Source: Paraspadella gotoi (Eukaryota > Chaetognatha). From it: a stretch of DNA of 64,000 nucleotides. Positions 58,404 through 64,000 of the stretch are shown in pieces. The notes beneath the pieces are model-generated. The model was not told the origin of the DNA. It did no database searches and saw nothing but the letters and a program-made list of their open reading frames with translations. The stretch lies in assembly GCA_051294375.1 (NCBI GenBank), contig CM119270.1, positions 9,425,530 through 9,489,529 on the forward strand, in the 5' to 3' direction. Both the position numbers and the translations under genes were made by a program. Each line of letters begins with the position of its first letter. Within the stretch, counting starts at the first letter, position 1.

Positions 58404-58545
58404 GGGGGCTTAAGAGTATTCCCGGGAGAGAGAAGGATAAAAGCAGAGCAGAAACACGCCGAGGTAAAGGAGGAGAAAAGGAGGTTTAGGGAGGAAAAAG
58501 AAAGGATGAACAGATTAGAGAGGAGAGAGAGAGAGAGAGAGGAAA
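58331..58545. repeat. (GA)n microsatellites
   Basis: GA 58345-58402 and 58521-58542 in purine-rich DNA. Confidence 0.9.
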
Positions 58546-58640
58546 ATGCGCTTAAGTGATTTTAGGAAGAGATTAGAGAAGCTGGTGCTGAATAACAAAG
58601 ATGTTTTCAACTTCAATTTGAAAAAGTTCATTTTGTCACC

Positions 58641-58864
58641 TCTGTAGACAGTGGAGGACCTCCCTCTTTAAATCTGTAGACAGTGGAGGACCTCCCTCTT
58701 TAAATCTGTAGACAGTGGAGGACCTCCCTCTTTAAATCTGTAGACAGTGGAGGACCTCCCTCTTTAAATCTGTAGACAGTGGAGGACCTCCCTCTTTAAA
58801 TCTGTAGACAGTGGAGGACCTCCCTCTTTAAATCTGTAGACAGTGGAGGACCTCCCTCTTTAAA
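58641..58864. repeat. 32-bp tandem repeat, seven identical units
   Basis: The unit begins TCTGTAGACAGTGGAGG and ends TCTTTAAA, seven perfect copies (224 bp). Each unit holds the palindrome GGAGGACCTCC. There are no spacers, so it is not CRISPR-like. Confidence 0.97.
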
Positions 58865-59430
58865 TCTTAAGAAAGAAAGAACGAAAGAAAGAAAGAAAGA
58901 GAGAAAGAAAAAAGAAAGGAAGAAAGGACGGAAGATATAGAAAAAGAAAAAAAGAAACAGAGACACAAAGAAACAAAAAACAAAGAAGAAAACAGATAAA
59001 GAAAGAGAGAAAGAAAAGAAGAGAATAACAAAAAAAAATGAATGAAGATTATAAAGAAAGCAAGATAAAAAAAGAACTGGTGCTTGGAAAGAAAAATATA
59101 AAAGAGAACCGAAAAAAAAGGCAAAGAAAGAAGGAAATAACTGGGATTGAAATCATATATCACAGCGAGAAACAGAGAAATTGCGTCTTTGATCGGAACG
59201 AGAGAGAGAGAGAGGAGATGCGGGGGACGAGAGGAGGAGCGAGAGGAGAGAGTCGCGGCGGGGGAGGAGCGGCGGGGGGCGGGGAGAGGGCGCAGACGAG
59301 GGAGCGGGAGAGAGAGACGGGGAGAGAGAGGCGAGACAGGAGAGAGAGAGGAGAAGGGAAGGGAGAGAGAGAGAGACGAGGAGAAGAATGACGATCGTAG
59401 AGAGAGAGAGAGAGTGAGAGAGAGGTAAAA
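58865..59430. repeat. Purine-rich (GAAA)n and GA/GGC-rich DNA
   Basis: GAAAGAAA-type DNA at 58865-59035. Then comes a GA-rich, partly GC-rich block at 59200-59425. Frames here are Arg/Glu or Ser/Leu repeats. Confidence 0.8.
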
Positions 59431-60662
59431 AGAACCCCAAGCGAGAAGAATAGATGTAAGGCGCAACCTTGAAGAAAAGCATCTGAAAGGAGAGAAATTT
59501 AACAGTGGATCGAGAAAAATGGAGGAAGTACTGAAGAGGTTTTAAAAAAATGAAAGGAGGAAATAGGAGGTTATAAAAAAGGAAAAGAGGATGGAGGAGA
59601 TTTAAAGAAAAGAAAAGAGAATTTTAAGGAAAATAAAGAGTAAAGAGGAAGTTTTGAAAAAAAGAGAGGAGAAAGAGGAAGTTTTAAAAATAAAAGGAAA
59701 GAAGGAAAGTGGAGGATTTAGAAAAAAGAAAAAAGAAGGAAGGTGAAAAAAAAATTAAAAAAAGAAATGAGGAAAGGCTTCTAAAAAATCAAAAGGACAC
59801 AAAAATAAATGTATAGAAAGAGTTAGAAATAGAAAGAAATTATGAAGGCAAAATTAAAATCGGTGAATACATTCAACTGTGGCGGGGAAAATGTATAAAG
59901 CTGTTGAGAATAAAAAAGAATTTAAATGAGCTTAGGCAAAAGTGGTACATTATGCAGAAACAATATATATAGAAAAACATTTTTTCAGCGATATTCATTT
60001 ATATATAGAAGAAAAAGAAAAAGAAAAAGTCGTTTCATTTTCAAATCGATCGCTTTCCCGACATCTTTCTGCTCTCTCGTCCCGGTAATGTCGGATTAAA
60101 TCATATCAAAGCCAATTGGAGAAAAGTTTTACCTCGCAGCCGATCGGTAAAAAAATTGTAGTTGTTTTCATTTTCATTCAAACATTCAGTCGTCTACTTT
60201 TTTGACGTGTGAAATGCGATATTACAAAAGTTACAATAGTAAGAATAATCGTTCCATAATTAGTAGCAGCTTTATTCCGTAAAACGAAAAGAGAAAAAAA
60301 TATTACAAGAAATCAGTTTGCTACTGATTTCATTCAGTTTTTTTTTCTTTTAGAACGACGATGTTTCATTAAATCGGTATACGTATGTCTTGAACTCAAC
60401 ATGAATATTATCATTTCATTTAAATCTCATTAAATTGTCATATACTTTGTGATAATATTATCATGATAACTTCTGAAAAATCCCCGACGTTAGCGTTTGT
60501 ACAGACGAAGTAGTCACACCTCAGGAAATTTTCAAATATTACTGCCCTTGATCAATAATGAATTAACAAGAGTAACGTCTATTCACATCTTCAAGTTTTC
60601 TTTTAACTTCTCAAGTTTCACAAAAGATTTTCGTGAGTCTTACTTTCTCTCACCTGATCATT
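59431..60662. other. Unassigned DNA, purine-rich then AT-rich
   Basis: GA-rich minisatellite-like text to 59830. The remainder shows no gene or repeat that I recognise. Confidence 0.4.
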
Positions 60663-61008
60663 AAGGCGTAGTAAAATTTCTGAATTTAACTTAAGCTGAA
60701 AATTAACTTTTTATATATTAAATATAGTTTTTTTAAATTTTTAACCCACTTAATGAAAGAATTTTTAAAAATAATTTATATTTTCTTTTATCAACTTTTG
60801 ACGAGGAATTCAAATCTGCAATCAAAATTAAGAAAAACCTATTTTGAAATTTTTCGATTTTATAAGGATAGTACTATATATAAATATAGCCTACTGCGAA
60901 AATTAAAAAACAAAAAATTAATTTTTTTTTACAAATTAATGTTTACTGATGGTATGTTGTTCATAATTGACCTTTAGAATTTCCATACGTAACTTTCACT
61001 ACGCCTTA
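60663..61008. mobile_element. Mutator-like MITE copy D, internally deleted
   Basis: 346 bp, AAGGCGTAGT... to ...ACTACGCCTTA, with a perfect 9-bp duplication CTGATCATT (60654-60662, 61009-61017). It lacks much of the left half relative to copy C. Confidence 0.85.
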
Positions 61009-61017
61009 CTGATCATT

Positions 61018-61560
61018 GCTCACTGCCCCGCCCCGCCCTCTCTTTTTTCACATTTACTTCCTCTCTTCTCAAAAAATTACGAACGACAAAAAGTAAAAAT
61101 TAATATATAAATTAATATATAAATTGGATGTCAATTTTTTGGTCCACGTGTTCAATGTTCATTGACTTTTTTCGACCTTCTCGCGAGTTCGAAATCCAAT
61201 CGTTGTTAAATTGGACGCACCCAATAACCCGATTTCCTTGCGGACGTCATTGCTATCGTCATCATCATCAATCATCATTATCATCATCGTCACCGTCGTC
61301 ATTATCATCATTTTCATCATCATCATCTTAGTTATAATCATCATCATGCTTATCATCATCATCATCATCATCATCATCATTCTCCTAATCATTATCTTCA
61401 TCGTTAGTTTCACAATGATCTTCATCATCATCTGCAAAATTTTTTTTCATCATCATCATCATTATCGTCGTCGTCAATGTTACTTATTTTGTTCACCACG
61501 GTTAACCAATAACCATGGTTGATAACCACTATATCTGTTGCAGGTTTTAACCTGCATTTT
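61018..61560. repeat. (ATC)n-rich DNA
   Basis: Interrupted ATC/ATT/GTC tracts 61255-61475. The Ile- and Met-rich frames are repeat translations. 'AACCATGGTT' palindrome near 61510. Confidence 0.85.
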
Positions 61561-61675
61561 GTTATTCCTTAGATAAAGAGGGATCAAACTCTATGAGATT
61601 TTCAAAGAGTAGAATATCAAAAGTGAATTTAAAAAAAGCAGGTACGGATTCGGTAACAACCAACACCTTCATCAC

Positions 61676-61711
<36 letters not shown>

Positions 61712-61796
61712 TCTCTCCTCATCTCTCTCTCTGCGTTTCAGTGTCTCCTGGGCTTTCTCAGAATGCATTACCAACCCCCTCTCACGCTGCCCGCAT

Positions 61797-61828
<32 letters not shown>

Positions 61829-61860
61829 TTCTCTTTCTCACGTGGGCGCCTGGCTCGTTC
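61561..61860. repeat. (TC)n microsatellites
   Basis: TC 61679-61735 and 61796-61840 with short unique DNA between. Confidence 0.88.
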
Positions 61861-63252
61861 AGCCATGAGGCGGCCGATGAGCTTCAGTCTTCGATCGACG
61901 AGATTTCGAAAAAAAAATGTAAAAAAAATAGTTTTTTTCTTTTCGAATTTCGAATTCAAAGCTAAATTAAAAAAAAAGAAAAAGTCAGATCCCTGAGAGA
62001 AGACAAAAAAAACATTACTTTTAAATGTTTACTCGTAATTTATTGGCCTTTTTAATTCAACGGTATTTTAAAATCTCTCTCTCTTCGGCATACCTAAGCC
62101 GTTTTTTTTTACTCATTTGATAATACTAAACTTTTGGATGATTTTTCTTAAAACATATTTTTTCTTGTGCATTTGTTCGTCGTCTCTACAGTAGCTCACT
62201 GCCGTCGACTGTTCACGCGTTTTTCTTAAAGAACGTTCGACCGACAGCGTTGCCCTTTTTTTCGTCCTCTCTCTCTTCGCGCACGCGCGAATCACGTGTT
62301 CTTGATTTTTCTTTTTCCTCGATTTTTTACTAAGCGCGTTTTTTTTCTGCGTGCAATGGCGTGTTTTCTCGCATAACCGCGTACTCGCATGCTCGCATGT
62401 GCAATCGTTTGATTTCTTTCTTGCGTGTACAATAACGTTCAGTCTTTATGGCACGCGCCATTACGTTCGTGCGCTTCTCCTTTTTTTCTTCAATTTTGAT
62501 CGTAACTAAACTCATTAAGAATTCAATTAAGATTAATAATTGTGTCTTTTTTTTCTTTTTTTACTTTATTTTCTTTTCCGTCACCTCGACCTCATTTTTT
62601 CCGCTTCGAATGCGAATATCGCGTGCGACATCTGCCAATGTTTGATCGACGACACACAAACTGCAAGGACAAGACATCTGTCACGATTTTTTTCACGTAT
62701 CAAGGCGACTTGACTAACGTTTTCTTTGTACGCATCTGAAGCGCCTGATGCTCGGCTATACTTCACGCCCCCTGCGCCACGAGCGTACGCCACACGGAGC
62801 GCCACTCTTCACCCGACCCTCGTAAACTCCCGTCGCCAAATTTCTTCTCTCGTTCGTCGCAGCTTTTATTACTTTCGGCTTCGGGAAAGGCGGTTGTCAA
62901 GGCGACGGGAGAGAAGCAGGAGAAAAAGTTGTTGTGGAATCACAAGGGGATTTTTCAGTTGTGGAGGGAGAGTTGGGTTGTGGATAAAATATCCACAAAA
63001 AATCGTCCCTTTTTGTCTTCATTTTTTGTCGCCAAGTTTTTGTTCAGAGCCACATGAATATCGATGGTTTCATGATTTAATTTACCAATTATTTATTTTC
63101 CTGTGCATAGCGGACTTTCACTATGACTCGGCTCGTCTCGCAAATTCCGCATCTGTTGACATCTGCTTTCGCTTTGGCCCGCACCATCGCAGCGAATCCC
63201 GCATCTCCTGGCGTCGGCCATCTCACTAATTCAGCATCTCTCAATATTCGCC
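61861..63252. other. CpG-rich unassigned DNA, possible promoter region
   Basis: From about 62150 to 63000, CpG-rich motifs (CGCGCACGCGCG, CACGTG at 62293, GCGCCATTACG) are common in otherwise AT-rich DNA. A 167-codon frame (62726-63229) has no ATG start. An ATG frame at 63123-63401 overlaps the 15-bp tandem. I recognise no protein. Confidence 0.3.
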
Positions 63253-63308
63253 TCTTTCTCTGCCCCCCATTTCTCTGCCCCCCATTTCTCTGCCCCCCAT
63301 TTCTCTCA
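63253..63308. repeat. 15-bp tandem repeat, three units
   Basis: CTGCCCCCCATTTCT repeated three times with partial flanks. Confidence 0.9.
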
Positions 63309-64000
63309 ATTATTTATCCGCTGTCTTTCTTTCCCTTCGGGATTAAGCATCTCCGGATGTCGGTGCAACGAAATGTTCGCGTTTTCCAGTATCTCCGATA
63401 GATGGCGATAGATTTTTATGTAATTTATAAGTTTGGTCGCGCTTTTTTTGGTTGGTTTGTTTCTTGGAGTCTCTTTTCAAGTTAATTTTTTTGTCTTCGC
63501 TGTTGCATGAGACATCAGTTTTCATTGCAATCCAGAGAAACTCCAGGCGGCTAATGGCACCGAATCTCACCTCAGCAAAGAAATCGTGAAACTGAAAAAA
63601 GACATTTCCCTTTTTTTTATTTTTTTATTTTTTTTTAAATTTTTTTATATCGGTGACAAACGACGTAAATAATTTTTTTTTTGTTTCTGACGGGACCCAC
63701 CGAATTTTCTTTTGGCGGGAAATACGATTTTTTTTCTCGCAGAAAGCGAAGGAAGGAAAAGGGTCAAGGTAAGTGGGAGGGGAGTTGAGTGGAATTCGGT
63801 GGGGGTAAATTGGGGTAAGGAAAAGCTGATTGTGGATATTGGAGGAGGGAACGATCTAAAAGAGAACGTCGGGGGTATATTGTTATGAAATAAAGGAAGA
63901 GCGACGAAAGTGATCGGTGATAAGTGACAGATATGATGGGTTTTTGATCATTATGATGGGGAAAGCGATTGGGCGGTGATCGGAAGAGTGGAAGACGAAT
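63309..64000. other. Unassigned DNA to window end
   Basis: T-rich, then G/A-rich. No supported gene. Confidence 0.4.

Noticed and set aside
58641-58864. CRISPR-like array
   Set aside because: The 32-bp units are directly adjacent with no spacers, and the sequence is eukaryotic.
62726-63229. 167-codon frame in CpG-rich DNA
   Set aside because: No ATG start and no recognised domain; kept only as part of an unassigned region.

Overview
The window is eukaryotic nuclear DNA, most likely from an invertebrate animal. It is AT-rich and intron/intergenic in character, with scaffold gaps (runs of N). It has very many purine/pyrimidine microsatellites ((GA)n/(TC)n), CpG-bearing trinucleotide arrays ((CGA)n/(CGT)n), and remnants of DNA transposons (Tc1, hAT-like, Mutator-like), LTR-type and Penelope-type elements. 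There are no bacterial-style operons, and I found no rRNA or free tRNA gene. I cannot name the species. Most long open frames are translations of microsatellites (poly-Ser/Leu, Arg/Glu, Asp or Thr tracts) and are not genes.

Layout. 0-5 kb is a nest of mobile elements: two palindromic Mutator-like MITEs (one interrupted by a tRNA-like TG...CA element, the other by a hairpin carrying a hammerhead-ribozyme-like core), a 1.09-kb hAT-like element with an 8-bp target duplication, and further relics. 5-9 kb holds minisatellites and a Tc1-type transposase pseudogene (one in-frame stop). 9-14 kb is mostly microsatellite and unassigned DNA. 14.2-15.8 kb is a 43-bp minisatellite split by a very small LTR retrotransposon (TRIM), which is itself split by another tRNA-like element. 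16.7-19.6 kb has a long dispersed repeat, a third hammerhead-like site, an 18-bp minisatellite and a MITE. 20-25 kb is simple repeats. 25.05-27.39 kb is an 18-copy satellite of about 131 bp. 27.9-28.9 kb is a large foldback element. 29.9-33.2 kb is a decayed retroelement-like coding region interrupted by a MITE. 33.8-34.8 kb is an inverted copy of the 16.7-kb dispersed repeat.

Host-gene signals are sparse. The best are a well-formed exon at 36040-36121 (pyrimidine tract, CAG acceptor, consensus GTAAGT donor, one frame open throughout) and an ATG frame of 98 codons at 43931-44227 that resembles the N-terminus of a type II membrane protein. 40.2-42.4 kb is purine-rich tandem DNA. The largest structure is an inverted duplication: about 4.2-4.6 kb at 44870-49040 reappears in reverse complement at 53165-57778, around a 4.1-kb spacer. 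The right arm differs from the left in many places by single-base insertions, so an assembly or long-read artefact must be excluded before giving it a biological meaning. 58-64 kb has a perfect 7-copy 32-bp tandem repeat, another MITE with a perfect 9-bp target duplication, and CpG-rich unassigned DNA.

The most unusual items are the recurring hammerhead-like cores with a shared downstream tail, the tRNA-like promoter inside TG...CA elements with 4-bp target duplications, and the 13-kb inverted duplication.
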